DNA of 64,000 nt from Nemophila menziesii (GCA_029959085.1 JARWIR010000002.1:40978233-41042232), one strand, 5' to 3'. Counted from the stretch's first letter, positions 45,181 to 57,718 are shown. Numbers and translations are program-made. Notes: generated by a model not told the origin, from the sequence alone.

Positions 45181-45940
45181 GGACCAATGTTTTCTAAAAA
45201 CTGCAACAGTAAAAACTCACATATTTTATATCATACCAATAAGAATGGATTTGGACTCGGGATGGAACTAAGACTTATGGAGGTGTTAGAGTAACAATCT
45301 CCCATAGAGAAAAGAGTGGTTGATGTATGAGGTATTTGAGACCAATTTTATCGTTAATAAGGAACATGTGGCTAGGGTCTTCTTCAAATAGGTCACAAAA
45401 AAATACTAAAGTATCCTAAACAATTAAAAAATACATAAAGAAATAAAAATAAGTGGCAAAAAGCATGGACCACAGAGTGACTGAGTAGCGGGTAGCTAAG
45501 TAAAGAGTCACTGAGTAGCGAGTTGCTAAGTAACAAGTCACTAAGTATCAACACTATTCATCTCTAACCTACACAAACTGGCAACACCGGCATCAGGGAG
45601 TATTTATCATCGATCACCACCGACATCGCTACAGACCATACTTAGTGATTCAGTGAGTACGAAGAAGTCACTGAGTATACTCAATAATTCTTTGAGTATA
45701 GTCAACAATTCACTTAGTATGGGAAGTAAATCACTCAGTATGCTTAGTGAATTCTCAAAGTATTACCTAAAATACGACGTATTAACACAAAAATAAAGTA
45801 GAAAATTGTACAAAATTTATTTTTATTATATAAAAGAATATTATAACCCTTAATAAAAAAATCCAAACTAAATATTACAGAAGTTACATTCCTTAAAAAG
45901 ATATAAAATTCCAATAATACAAAAAAAAAAAAAATCTCAC
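45181..45940. other. Partial block U after the gypsy fragment
   Basis: Begins with GGACCAATGTTTTCTAAAAA, equivalent to about 13921, so it repeats sequence already present at 41170-41941. Minus-strand pieces of U are broken. GAGTA/ACTCA-rich stretch at 45480-45730. Confidence 0.6.
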
Positions 45941-46121
45941 CTGCCATGAACAAGCACAAAAGTTCGTTGAGCTTAGCTTGGACCTTCGAAATTTGGCCTC
46001 AACTGCCCTGGAAGTAGAACAAAAGCTTCAAAAAAATTCTGATTTGCTAGTCAAATTTAGATCTACAAGGATCTAGAACCATTTTTGTGATGTTGTAAGG
46101 CTGAGAACTACGATTTTCCAT
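45941..46121 (-). pseudogene. 60-codon first exon, R' copy 2 (frameshifted)
   Basis: 181 bp between the ATG (46121-46119) and donor CAG|GTGAGA, one base longer than 14680-14859 (TTTTTGTGATGTTG against TTTTTCGATGCTG). Confidence 0.4.
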
Positions 46122-47168
46122 GGCTGGATCCTTGTTACATAATCACAACTCCATTAGATCCATGACAAGAATAAACATAGTCGTCGGAGGGTATGACCCA
46201 TCTTGTAGCCACTATGAAACACCATTTCCGATGGTTGGAGTAGGGGTGGAAAGAGGTTAGAGAGTATAGAGAGTGATTTAAGATATGTAGGTGGAAAATA
46301 TGATATATGTGTATTTATTATGTGATTTAGTATGTATAGTGAGTAAAAAATATTTGAACGTCAAATGTGTAGTAGGAAATAATGTTATATTGTTAAATAT
46401 TATAATTGACCTTTAATAAGAAGATTAGGTTGAATGAGGGTGCTTCGATCTTGAGGGGAGAGGTTTCAAGACCCGTTGGGTAAAAATATCTAGAGAATTA
46501 AAATTCTATCAAAACCCGATACGAGTTGATGAAATTCTATAATTATACCATGTACAAACCCTTCACCCACGACCCAAATCTTACAAATCTAAACATCACT
46601 ATTCTAGATTGCAACCCACACTGACCAATATAATCACAAATTAAAATACAAATTAAATAATGATTATAGCTAGGTCGATATTCAAATGAGAAAGCACTTA
46701 TTATCATTTCTTCTAAATTTAGGCCAATACTATTTTGCCGCCTATAATTTTTCCGAATCGTCAACTTACCCCCTACTTTGTATAAAGTGTAAATTTACCC
46801 CTTTCAAAACGTGTTTGGTTACCCTTTGTGGACGGATTTCGTCTATTATCTCAGTTAAGTAACCATGCACGACACATATGCGGTTATTTAATTTTTTTTT
46901 ATTATAAACATTTTAAATCATTAAAAAAATTAAACTTTTATTTTATTGAAAAAAGATTGAAATCGTCTTCTTCACACTCATATTAGAAAAAAAACAAAAA
47001 AAATATCTCTTCAACTGCCGCCACCACCTCGAGCCAAGCTTGTCCAATGAGTAAACTGGTGCCCACCCAAAAAAAATCTCGCTGATGTTAACCACTGACT
47101 ATCGGAATTGACCAACGTTGACTATTGAAGTTGATTGACAAGAAACCGTGGTGGTAATAATATAAATA
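46122..47168. other. Block R', copy 2 flank
   Basis: Leader and upstream region as in 14860-15939, more diverged. W-box hexamers are fewer (TTGACC and TTGACT near 47110-47125). The ORF at 46543-46764 matches 15278-15529 with changes and a deletion. Confidence 0.5.
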
Positions 47169-47417
47169 CTCCCTCCGTCCAAAATATAATGTCCACTTAG
47201 CTTTTCACACAGATTAAGAAAACTAATAATTACATACACTTTACAAAATTACCCCTCATAAAGTGTCGTAATATTTTAAATATATACTGAAAGTATAAAT
47301 TTTAATTTTTTAATAAGGGTAATGATGGAAAAAGTTGAAAAATATGTCTTGATATTCTAAAATGTACAATATTTTTGGGACACCATATTTAGTAAGTGGT
47401 CATTAGGACTGATGGAA
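47169..47417. mobile_element. Stowaway-type MITE (R' copy 2)
   Basis: The best-preserved end of the six: CTCCCTCCGTCCAAAATATA. Ends ATTAGGACTGATGGAA, TA on both sides. Confidence 0.8.
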
Positions 47418-47498
47418 TAATTGTTTTGTTTTATTATTTGTTATATAAAGATATTTCAATTAAAAGAATTTAAAATCAAAAAAAAATTATATGCTTAG

Positions 47499-47800
47499 CC
47501 TGGTTCTAGAATATGTTGTACGGAAGGAGAAGCGCAAGCAATCATATACGCATTATACATGATGAGACATGAACCACAAGAGGAGATAACCATCTTTTCT
47601 GACAACCTTGAAATAATTCAAGGTATCAAAAAGGTGATGGCATTCAAATGGAGGCTCAGACCATGGATCACGCAGATCAAGATGCTCCGGTTTGTTTCGA
47701 ACATATGTTGCGACAGTTTACTGGTCGAGCAGACATTCTAGCAAAAAAAGTTAGGCACAGGGCATCGAGGGAACAAGAGTCATGATAAATGTGATATGTC
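47499..47800 (+). pseudogene. RNase H-like fragment (R' copy 2)
   Basis: 47559-47741 stays open: HEPQEEITIFSDNLEIIQGI, FKWRLRPWITQIKML. E and D sites are kept, and GRADILAK is readable after a shift near 47690. The start codon equivalent is ACG. Confidence 0.6.
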
Positions 47801-48125
47801 AATTTTTCAGACTAGGAATAGATTAATTCTCTATATAATTATCTAAAATTTCTTAGACGTAAAAAAAATTATGTTGGACCTAGAATTATTCCAATAAAAA
47901 ATCAGGTTATTGTTCCATAGATGGAGGAGGCCTTGTCCAAACAAAAGTGGGTTGAGGAGATTTACCTAGTAAAAAGAAAAAATAAAGCTAAATATTTTAT
48001 TAATATATAAAATGAACTTAGTCAACTATTCAATTTATTGACCTAACTTAAACAATTAATTCTCTTACTTTACATCTACGGATCACTCAGACGCAAAATC
48101 GTCAAGCCTCCGCCTCTATCAGCTA
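47801..48125. other. R'/T' junction, copy 2
   Basis: AT-rich, no gene seen; block S absent as in the other R'/T' joins. Confidence 0.45.
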
Positions 48126-49320
48126 ATGAGTCATGACCCACATACACCGCCGCACTCTCTGTCCCTCCTTATAGGTAATTCTAATTAATAAATAGAATAT
48201 TTTAGGTAATTCTAAATAATAAATCAAATGGTTTTGCAAATATGGATTATTTTGCCTAATATAGGGACCTATATTGTAATTATTTTAAAATAATTTTGTT
48301 ATTTTGCATATTATAGGGACTTATTATGTAATTAGTTTAAAATATAGGTTATTTTGCATGTATAGGGACCTATGATGAAATTTTGTAAAATATAGGGATT
48401 TGTATGGTAATAAACTCACACTGCCCCTGACCTTGGTATCCCAACAAAAACTCCCTACTCAGCCCATGTAAGTGACTAATAGTTCTTTTAATTGACATAA
48501 GTTAAGAATAATTATTCAGTATCATCTTCCACTATCTTTCACCCATTCACAGAATAAGGTGAGCTTTCTCCGTAGTGTGTTATACTATTGTGCACATGTG
48601 TCATAATTGCATAATATCACCATATTAAATAGAAATATAAGCGTCTTTGAGTATAAAATCACGATTAATACTAATTGGTCATTAATTTTACATATTTACT
48701 AAATTAGAAAAAAAATGTTAACATAGATTTGATGCTTTCCATATGCACATGCCTATCTACAAAATAGTGACTTATTGCCATGTCAAGAATAAGGTCAATG
48801 ACCATGTCATTTTAGTTTCACATCAACAATAAGTATGATGGTAAGATTTACTAAGTTTAGCAATCCCCCTTATATATTTCCGTGGTCTGTTTCGGGTTGA
48901 GATTCAATTATTCGATACTTTAATCTACATGATCACAATCCCTTGGAACTTGATGATGTTCGGTATTCAGTTGTGAACAAAGGAGAGAAGAAGAGCAAGA
49001 AGAAATCACTTTCTCTGGTGATATTATCACCTACTACCTTGAAAGGGCTCCTTCTATTAATTCTATAATCATTGAAATTTCTGACGTAAATTACACTCAT
49101 ATTAGTTTTTAAATATCTACGCAACCTTATACAAACTAAAAAATTAGATTAAATTTTTCACATATATGTATATTTTTCAGGCATCCGGATTAGAATAGCG
49201 TAAATAGACATTAATGCGGGATCTCCTCTCCATCCGGAATAATGAAGAAAGAACAAAGGACTTGATTGGGTTGCTAAAAAGTGTTTTGGCTGTAGACTGG
49301 AGATTTTCTCCTTGTAATAA
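48126..49320 (+). pseudogene. T' plus-strand gene remnant, copy 2
   Basis: Exon 1 (48126-48174) starts MSHDPHTPPHSLSLL, donor ATAG|GTAATT. Exon B (48897-49085) has the longest open start (RYFNLHDHNPLELDDVRYSV, VVNKGEKKSKK), then a 1-nt shift before ITFSGDII. Its acceptor is lost: TTTCTAG of other copies is TTCGGG here. Exon C follows TTTTTCAG at 49181. Unknown family. Confidence 0.4.
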
Positions 49321-50026
49321 GCTATAGCTTAACTTATTAACTTCAGATTTATTATACTACTATGGTATCTGAGACTTTGTTTTTGTTGTATATTTCCCAA
49401 TTTGGGATCGGATAATTCTAATCATGTCTATATTGACATTTACTACTTTTTATTTCTATGAATGTAAAATTAATTAGTTTATAATGTGTAATCAGTGAAA
49501 GGCCACATACTATAGCTACCGCATTTATCTCCAAAGTAGATCCTGTCATAAAGCTATTAGGATGGGACAACTATAAAATAGTAAAAATTTGAGTATCTTG
49601 AGTACTTGTGTGCCTTCATCGTGTGGGTAATGGTTGTAATAATAAGGTATATTAGTGAGATATCTGTATTAAGGGATGTACTTTGCTATATATGTACTCA
49701 TGGTTACTAGAAAAAAGTAATCCGTGTTAATATATAGTGAGTAATAGTTGGTATTGGCCTTCTAAAATGCATTTTGTTAGTGATTTGTTTGAATATTACC
49801 CTAAAAATATTGACCTTAATCACATGTTCCTTCAAGACTTTAGCAGCTAATTATCTTGGAATCTTATAACTCTCTCTTTGATGTTGTCGACAATCTTGGA
49901 GAGAGTGATGAGTAATATTTTTAAAGGTGTCACAAAATTTGATGACTTGATACACTCTTGTTTGTTTTTTTTCTTTTTTCATGTACCACCTCGTTGTAAA
50001 TATTATATATTTAATTTGTTCAACAA
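49321..50026. other. T' copy 2 spacer
   Basis: AT-rich, no gene seen. The minus ORF 49851-50141 partly overlaps the tail exon antisense. Confidence 0.4.
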
Positions 50027-50200
50027 GTGACTCCTGGTGAGCAATTATTAAGGAATGAAGATATTGATATCGCACTTGAAGGAGTGACCAAAATCTTACA
50101 TGAAAAGAGAGAAAATGAGGCAGATGAAGCCAAAAATTCAAAAGAAGAACAAGAAATGGTCGCCGAAGAGGAGAAACAAACTGTTCAGAATATAGATTGA
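50027..50200 (+). pseudogene. Charged tail exon, longest open copy
   Basis: 57 open codons: VTPGEQLLRNEDIDIALEGV, then K/E-rich to QTVQNID and TGA. The acceptor CAACAG|G has become CAACAA|G, so splicing here would shift by one base or fail. Confidence 0.4.
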
Positions 50201-50574
50201 GTAATTCACAAGTAAATTATATGGTGTACTATTATTTTGCTAAGAATTTGTTGCTTTATTATTTTACTTCAGATTTAAATTTAGCAACAGTTGCGTAACT
50301 TTTATTGTTTTTGAAAAGTAACTATAATTATCCAACACCAGAGGCAACATATGTTCTTATCCATTGCGTGATAGAGATTTTACGCCATTGAGAATCATCC
50401 GCAGCTCCATCAGACATAATAAAACTTATATGCCAGCAAAAAATCTCAGCTCCTGCATTAAAATCTTTTCCCAAATGGAAAACGGCAGACAAGGTGTAGG
50501 CTTTGAAAGTTACACCATGACCTCCATTACTCAGCAACTTGTTTCTTTATTATCCTATTAACATTTAATGTTTT
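50201..50574. other. 3' flank of T' copy 2 with broken C-terminal fragment
   Basis: GVGFESYTMTSITQQLV is readable at 50490-50545 (end of a 65-codon ORF from 50364), related to 40290-40449. Confidence 0.4.
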
Positions 50575-50620
50575 TTTAATTTCCGTACACCTTCTTTGAA
50601 TTATATATGAACTTATTTAG
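50575..50620. other. Rearrangement junction P-start / block R
   Basis: The first ~45 bp of block P (TTCCGTACACCTTCTTTGAA) stop at about 50615 and R sequence (GATCTGGTAGTGAAAGTTAG) begins. Compared with 19346-32740 the rest of P and all of Q are missing. Confidence 0.75.
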
Positions 50621-51775
50621 ATCTGGTAGTGAAAGTTAGATCTACAACGATCTAGAACCCTTTTTTGATGTTGTAAGGCTGAGAACTCCGATTTTCCATG
50701 GCTGGATCCTTATTACACAATCACAACTCCATTAGATCCATGACAAGAATAAACATAGTCCTCTGAGGTTATGACCCGTATTTTAGCCACCATGAAACAC
50801 CATTTCTGATTGTTGGGGTGGGGTGGAGAGAGGGGAGAGTATAGAGAGTGATTTAAGATATGTAGGTGAGAAATATGATATATGTGTATTTATTGTGTGA
50901 TTTAGTATGTATAGTGAGTAAAAAACATTTGTACGTAAAATGTGTAATGGGAAAAATGTTATAGTCTTAAATATTATATTTGACCTTTAATAAGAACAAT
51001 AGGTTGGATGAGGGTGCTTCAGTCTTGAAGGGAAAGGTTTCAAGGCCCGTTGGGTGAAAATCTCTAGATAAATAAAATTCTTTAAAAACTCGATACGAGT
51101 TGATGAAATTTTATAGTTGTACCATGTCCAAACATCGCTATTCTTGATTGCAACCCAAACTGACAAAATAATCACAAACTAAAATTCAAATTAAATAATG
51201 ATTATAGCTAGGTCGATATTCAAATGAGCAAGCACTTATTACCATTTCTTCTAACTTTAGGCCAATACTATATTTTCTTATAAAATTGAGTAAATACCCC
51301 TATGCCCCCTTTACTTTTTCTTAATCGTTAGCTTACCCCTTATTTTATATAAAGTGCAAATTTACCCCTTATTGTTTCAAAATGTGTTTGCATACCACCT
51401 GTGGACGAATTCCGTCTATTATCTCTGTTAAGTTAGGGTGCGTCTATTATCTCTGTTAAGTTAGGGTGCGACGCATGTACGATTATTTAATTATTTTTTA
51501 TTATTATAAACATTTTAAATCATTTAAAATGATTAAACTTTTATTTTATTGATAAAAACAAAAATAAATCATCTTTTTCACACTCGTATTAGGAAAAAAC
51601 TAAAAAGAAATCTCTTCTACTGCTGCCACCACCTGAAGCCAAGCTCGTCCCAGAAGTAAACTGGTGGCCACCCAAAAAAAAAGTCTCGCTGGAGTTGACC
51701 ATTGACTACTGAAATTGACCAACATTGACCATTGAAGTTGACTGACAAGCAACCGTGGTGGTGATAAAATACATA
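50621..51775. other. Block R, copy 3 flank
   Basis: Broken first exon (MENRSSQPYN.. with stop), leader and upstream region. Five W-box hexamers at 51695, 51702, 51715, 51725 and 51738. A 28-bp tandem duplication lies at 51413-51468. Confidence 0.55.
51413..51468. repeat. 28-bp tandem duplication
   Basis: CGTCTATTATCTCTGTTAAG and eight more bases occur twice (51413-51440, 51441-51468); other R copies have one unit. Confidence 0.9.
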
Positions 51776-52031
51776 CTCCCCAGTCCCAAATACAATGTCC
51801 ACTTAGCTTTTCAAACAGATTAAGAAAACTAATAATTACATACACCATTACAGAATTACTCCTCATAAAGTGTCTTAATATTGTAAATATGTATTGGAAG
51901 TATAAATTTTAATTTTTTTAATAAGAGTAATATCGAAAAAAGTTGGAAAAAAGTGTCTTGATATTCTAAATGGACAATATTTTTAGGACACCATATTTAG
52001 TAAGTGGACATTATTTTTAGGACTGATCGAA
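51776..52031. mobile_element. Stowaway-type MITE (R copy 3)
   Basis: Starts CTCCCCAGTCCCAAATACAA, ends TTTAGGACTGATCGAA, TA flanks. Confidence 0.75.
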
Positions 52032-52110
52032 TAATTGTTTTGTATTATTATTTTTTATATAAAGACATTTTAATTGGAAAAATGTAAAATAAAAAAAATT
52101 ATTTGCTTAG

Positions 52111-53920
52111 CCTGATTTTTGAATACATTGTATGGAAGGAGAAGCGCAAGCAATCATATTGATGTCTCCTCATTTGTGATGAATTAATATTTAGATGAGA
52201 CATCATTTTTAGTGATTTAGGAAGTCATTTAGTCGATTTTCTTGAGAAATAGTGCACTTTCCTATTTTGAGTCTTGATTTAGTAAACTAATATTTTTAGA
52301 GCATATTGGGTTTAATTATTTATTTAGTGTAAAGCTTTAAAGATAATTATGGAGATTAATTAGAGTCCAAGTCAAAGACTAAGAGATATGGAAAGAGATA
52401 AGAATGGTAATTGGAGATAGAAGGACACAGAGTTCAATTAGGAAAAGGATAAGCTGCCAAATAAATCTGAATTTCTGCAGCTATGTTAAAGAACTAATGG
52501 TAACTCCAAAACGAGCCGATTCTGGAAGATCCCTTTCATAGGGACGTAGATAATTCCGTGAGGATTCTTTTGATATCTTATGAAGCAAAAACGGTTCAAG
52601 CTACGAATTTGAGTTGGGCTAGGAGTCCATTACTTTCCTTCTCCTTCAAGAAAACGAATTATGTCTTCCTAAACACCTATAAATACACCCTTATACCATT
52701 GTAAACATGTCCTTGCTCAGTTTCAAGCTTAGGCTTAGTCCTTACTTGTATTTTCTTAGTTTTAAATAATAGCTTAGTCCTTATATTTATTATTAATCAT
52801 TAGTATCAAGCTATTCATCCAGGAAGCAAGCTGACCTATAGAGGAAGACAAGAAGCAAGAAGTTGGAGAGTGACAAACACCTCTTCTAAATCTCACCTTC
52901 TATATATTTAGGGTAATTAGCTATAGATTTATGCTTCACCATATTTCTAAGCTTTTATTCTGTAAGTTTTATTTTAAATTGTTGGGTTATTATTTTGTCT
53001 TTAAATTCATAAATACAATTTGTTATTTTAATTGATTGAGCTTGGCGTATATTGTTATTATGTGTTTTGACTTATTGTTACAACCTTAGATTTGGCCAAT
53101 CTTAGGATTATTCTTAGTTATTGACAACACCACATAATCGTCTTGTTTTGATCTTTTGTCTAACTAGATAGCCATAGAGGTTTGATTTAATCACCAATCA
53201 TTACTCAGGAATCCCTAGTATTGGAGAGGATGCTCCTAAGCCTAATAGAGGCTAGGTAGAAGTTAGAATCCTGGTTAATATATACTGCTTAATCTGTGAC
53301 AGGTTAGAATAACAACTTAGTAAAATAGACTCATATTAGTGACCCTAATCTATTAGACTCACATCCATAATTATTTATCTGCATTCTTATTTATTATTTC
53401 TCATCAGATAGTTAATCATATTATTTTATCTTTTTATATGTTATTCTAAAACATATAAATTCATCTACGCTTGTTAAATATAAGTATATCTAACGGATAC
53501 AATCCCTGCGAATGAACTTGACTTATCATTATAACTTGCAAACGATCTGTGATACTTGCAGTGAGTTCCATGGTTCTCAAGGGTTTGTGCTCTTTATTAT
53601 TATCTTTATTTATCTATATTTTATCACACCTTTGCCCTCACCACATATACATATTAGATAGGAAGAGACAAGAACCATAAGAGGGCTTCTCTGACAACCT
53701 TGAAATAAGTAAAGGTATCAAGCATGAGTCGGCAGTCAGATGGAGGCTCGGACCATGCATCACGCAGATCAAGAAGCTGGCAACAGAAGTTGGTCTGGTT
53801 TGTTTTAAACATATTCCGCAATGGTATAATGATCGAGCAGACATTCTAGCAAAAGAAACCAGGCACAGGGCATCAAGGGAACAAGATTTATTGACAAATG
53901 TGGTATGTCAATTTTCCTAA
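52111..53920 (+). pseudogene. RNase H-like fragment (R copy 3) split by a solo LTR
   Basis: 52111-52161 gives the start (MEGEAQAII) and 53649-53920 the rest. The distal half is the cleanest in the window: WRLGPCITQIKKLATEVGL, FKHIPQWYNDRADILAKE, ending at TAA. A deletion near 53683 removes EEITIF, and CAAGG is AAAGG. The CGA codon that is TGA in two other copies is retained. Confidence 0.65.
52162..53643 (+). mobile_element. Solo LTR (Ty3/gypsy-type, 1482 bp) with CATAT target duplication
   Basis: Starts TGATGTCTCCTC, ends CCCTCACCA (terminal TGATG/CACCA almost inverted). Direct CATAT at 52157-52161 and 53644-53648. Its ends resemble the LTR at 41942. The intact locus is seen in the homologous copies (CAATCATATACATATTAG). 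No internal sequence remains, which fits LTR-LTR recombination. Confidence 0.85.
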
Positions 53921-54393
53921 CTAGGAATAAGTTAATTTTCGATGTAGTTATCTGAAATTTCTTAGGCGTAAAAAAAAATACGTTGGACCTAGAATTATCC
54001 CAAAAAAAAGAGAAAATTACTTTTAGAAGCCCAAAAAATCAAAAATTTCTTTAGAAAGTCCCAACTAATAATCATTCGACAGAGGGCTAAGTTTGATTTT
54101 TTTAGTTAGATTTTTTACCCTTATACCGCTACTCAGTTTTTTATCGGTACATACCAACAGTTTTAATTTCTGTATAGACCAATATTTATTTGTTCAGAAC
54201 GTACCAATTTCATGGTTTTGGTATGTACCAAATGCTACTTATGTTTGTTTTTACGTTTCAGGGTCCTTATCAGTATTTTCTAGACTTATGGAAGGTTTTT
54301 AGTCATGCCCAAAGTTAATGTCTGGATTTTTTTATAAAAAGGATCGAAGATCGTGTCGAGATTCACCCATTCGTATGCACCAAACAAAGTTTT
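53921..54393. other. Block S, copy 3 (left part)
   Basis: As 8955-9420; no gene. The MPKVNV ORF start at 54304 is stopped early. Confidence 0.5.
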
Positions 54394-54987
54394 TCCTAAA
54401 AATACTACATAAATCTATTCACGATATCTTTTTTCATGATAAAAACGAATTGGTACATTCCAAACACATCACTTTAGTACATTCCAAACACATCAATTTG
54501 GTACATTCCAAACACATCAATTTGATATATTCCAAAGAGATCTAGATCTAGATCTAAAACAAAACAAATAGAAATCATTTTACAAAAAATATTGGAATTA
54601 AAAAAAACAGAAACCAGAATAATAAAAATTAAAGCACATCTCTTTGCACGCGCTTGGACTATTGAAATCGCAAGGGGTGGAGAGGTCTGATTAAAAACAA
54701 ATCCTAAAAATACTACATAAATCTATTCACGATATCTTTTTTCATGATAAAAACGAATTGGTACATTCCAAACACATCACTTTAGTACATTCCAAACACA
54801 TCAATTTGGTACATTCCAAACACATCAATTTGATATATTCCAAAGAGATCTAAATCTAGATCTAAAACAAAACAAATAGAAATCGTTTTACAAAAAATAT
54901 TGGAATTAAAAAAAACAGAAACCAGAATAAAAAAAATTAAAGCACATCTCTTTGCACGCGCTTGGACTATTGAAATCGCAAGGGGTG
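54394..54987. repeat. 308-bp tandem duplication in block S, copy 3
   Basis: 54394-54701 is repeated from 54702 to 54987 almost without change and includes the 24-bp repeats (54446-54535, 54757-54845). Between the copies, GAGAGGTCTGATTAAAAACA matches a site ~650 bp further right in S copy 2 (37630), so an internal deletion came with the duplication. Confidence 0.9.
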
Positions 54988-54988
54988 A
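54984..54988. other. 41.5-kb duplication breakpoint (GGTGA)
   Basis: Left of it the sequence is block S (..CAAGGGGTG); right of it the sequence equals 13526 onwards (TAGGTGACAATAAATGAG). GGTG(A) is common to both sides. From here to 64000 the match to 13526-22492 is about 99%. Confidence 0.85.
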
Positions 54989-56179
54989 CAATAAATGAGT
55001 AATTCAATATTACTTACAAATAATTTACAAAATCTACTTGTGCTAAGAATAGAAGCGACTTGGTTTACATAATGCAACAAGAGATTATGGTAATCTAGAA
55101 TAAATATCTTCTTCATGAGTGATGAATCATCCTCTTATTGTTTGTTCAAGTGTCTCCTTGATTATTGTCAATTTCGGTGGTCTTACACTTTCACGATCAA
55201 GTTTACTTTTCAATAGCAATTTCATAACCAATTTTATTTTTATTTGCCACATTATATTGACTTAGATATGGCCGATGGTAAGAATTTCCAAGCATTATAC
55301 TCTCTCTAGTAGAAACCAAAGCTGATGTCATAGTAACCATAATTACGATTATTGGAGTAGCTGCTCCTTCATTCGTTTGAGATATATATTTTGGACCAAC
55401 GTTTTCTAAAAACTGCAATAGTAAAAACCACTTATTTTATATCATACCCATAATAATGGGCTTGGACCCGGGATAGAACTAAGACTTATGGAGGACTTAG
55501 AGTAACAATCGCCCATAGAGAAAAGAGTGGTTGATGTATGAGGTATTGGAGACCAATTTTATCGTTAAGAGGGAACATGTGGCTAAGGTCTTCTTCAAAT
55601 AGGTTACAACAAATACTAAAGTATCCTAAACGATAAAAAAATACATAAAGAAATAAAAATAAGTGGCAAAAAGCATGGACCACAGAGTGACTGAATAGCA
55701 GGTCGCTAAGTAAAGAGTCACAGAGTAGCGAGTTGCTAAGTAAAAAGTCACTAAGTATCAACACTATTCATCTCTAGCCAACACACAATGCCAACACCGG
55801 CTTTAGGGAGTATTTTCTCATAGATTTTACTGAATATCGGTAATTTTCATCTCTAATCACCACCGACATCGCCATAGAGCATACTTAGTGATTCAATGAG
55901 TACGAAAAAGTCACTGGGTATACTCAATAATATATTGAGTATATTCAGCTATTTACTTAGTATGCGAAGTAAATCACTGAGTATGCTTAGCGAATTCTCA
56001 AAGTATTACCTAAAATACGGTGTATTGACACAAAAATAAAGTAGAAAATTGTACAAATTTTATTTTTATTATATAAAAGAATATTACAGCCATTAATAAA
56101 AAAATCCAAACAAAATATTACAGAAGTTACATTCCTTAAAAAGATATAAAATTCCAATAGTATAAAAAAAACATCTCAC
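54989..56179. other. Block U, copy 3 (starts mid-block)
   Basis: Equivalent to 13531-14679, with about 42 extra bp mainly near 55220-55260 that U copy 1 lacks. Minus-strand frames at 55203-55418 and 55486-55764 correspond to those of U copy 1. Confidence 0.6.
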
Positions 56180-56359
56180 CTGCCATGAACAAACACAAAA
56201 GTTCGTTGAGCTTAGCTTGGACCTTCGAAATTCAGCCTCAGCTGCCATGGAAGTCGAACAAAAGCTCCAAAAAAACTCTGATCTGCTAGTGAAAGTTAGA
56301 TCTACAAGGATCTGGAACCATTTTTCGATGCTGTAAGGCTGAGAACTACGACTTTCCAT
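56180..56359 (-). CDS. Putative 60-codon first exon, R' copy 3
   Basis: ATG at 56359-56357 to donor CAG|GTGAGA at 56180/56179. It reads the same as 14680-14859 as far as I can see, open and phase 0. Recent duplication explains the identity, so it is no proof of function. Confidence 0.35.
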
Positions 56360-57439
56360 GGCAGGATCCTTATTACACAATCACAACTCCAGTAGATCCA
56401 TGACAAGAATAAACATAGTCGTCAAAGGGTATGACCCGTCTTGTAGCCACCGCGAAACACCATTTCAGATGGTTGGGGTGGGGTGGAAAGAGGTTAGAGA
56501 GTATAGAGAGTGATTTAATATAAGTAGGTGAGGAATATGATATATGTGTATTTATTGTGTGATTTAGTATGTATAGTGAGTAAATAACATATGAACATAA
56601 ACTATGTAGTATGAAATAATGTTAATGTTAAATATTATAATTGACCTTTAATAAGAAAATTAGTTTAGATGAGGGTGCTTCGATCTTGAGGGGAGAGGTT
56701 TCAAGACCCGTTGGGTAAAAATATCTAGATAACTAAAATTCTATCAAAACCCGATACAGGTTGATGAAATTCTATAATTATACCATGTACAAACCTTGCA
56801 CCCACGACCCAACTCCTAAAAATCCAGAAATCACTATTCTCGATTGCAACCCACGCTGACCAATACAATCACAAATTAAAATACAAATTAAATAATGATT
56901 ATAGCTAGGTCTATATTCAAATGAGCAAGCACTTATTATCATTTCTTCTAAATTTAGGCCAATACTATTTTTTCTCACTAAAATGAGTAAATGCCCCTGT
57001 TGCCCCCTGTAATTTTTCTGAATCGTCAACTTACCCCATATTTTGTATAAAGTGTAAATTCACCCCTTATTGTTTCAAACGTGTTTGGTTACCCTCTGTG
57101 GACGGATTCCGTCTATTATCTATGTTAAGTAAGCATGCACGACACATATGCTATTATTTAAATTTTTTATTATTATAAATTTTTTAAATCATTAAAAAAT
57201 TTAAAATTTTATTTTATTGAAAAAAGAATGAAATCGTCTTCTTCACACTCATATTAGAAAAAAAAACTTAAAAGAAATCTCTTAAACTGCCGCCACCACT
57301 TGGAGCCAAGCTCGTCCCATGAGTAAACTGGTGCCCACCCAAAAAAATCTCGCTGAAGTTGACCATTGACTATCAGAATTGACCAACGTTGACTGTTGAA
57401 GTTGATTGACAAGAAACCGTGGTGGTGATAATATACATA
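56360..57439. other. Block R', copy 3 flank
   Basis: Near-identical to 14860-15939, W-box cluster included (about 57359-57394). No gene. Confidence 0.5.
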
Positions 57440-57690
57440 CTCCCTACATCACAAATATAATGTCCACTTAGCTTTTCACACAGATTAAGAAAACTAATAA
57501 TTACATACACCAATACAAAATTACCCCTTATAAAGTATCTTAATAATTTAAATATGCACTGAAACTATAAATTTTAATTTTTTTAATAATGGTAATGATG
57601 GAAAAAGTTGAAAAAAAGTGTCTTGATATTCTAAATGTACAATATTTTCGGTACACCATATTTAGTAAGTGGACATTAGGACGGATGAAA
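57440..57690. mobile_element. Stowaway-type MITE (R' copy 3)
   Basis: Starts CTCCCTACATCACAAATATA, ends ATTAGGACGGATGAAA, TA flanks. Confidence 0.8.
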
Positions 57691-57718
57691 TAATTGTTTT
57701 GTTCTATTATTTGCTTAG

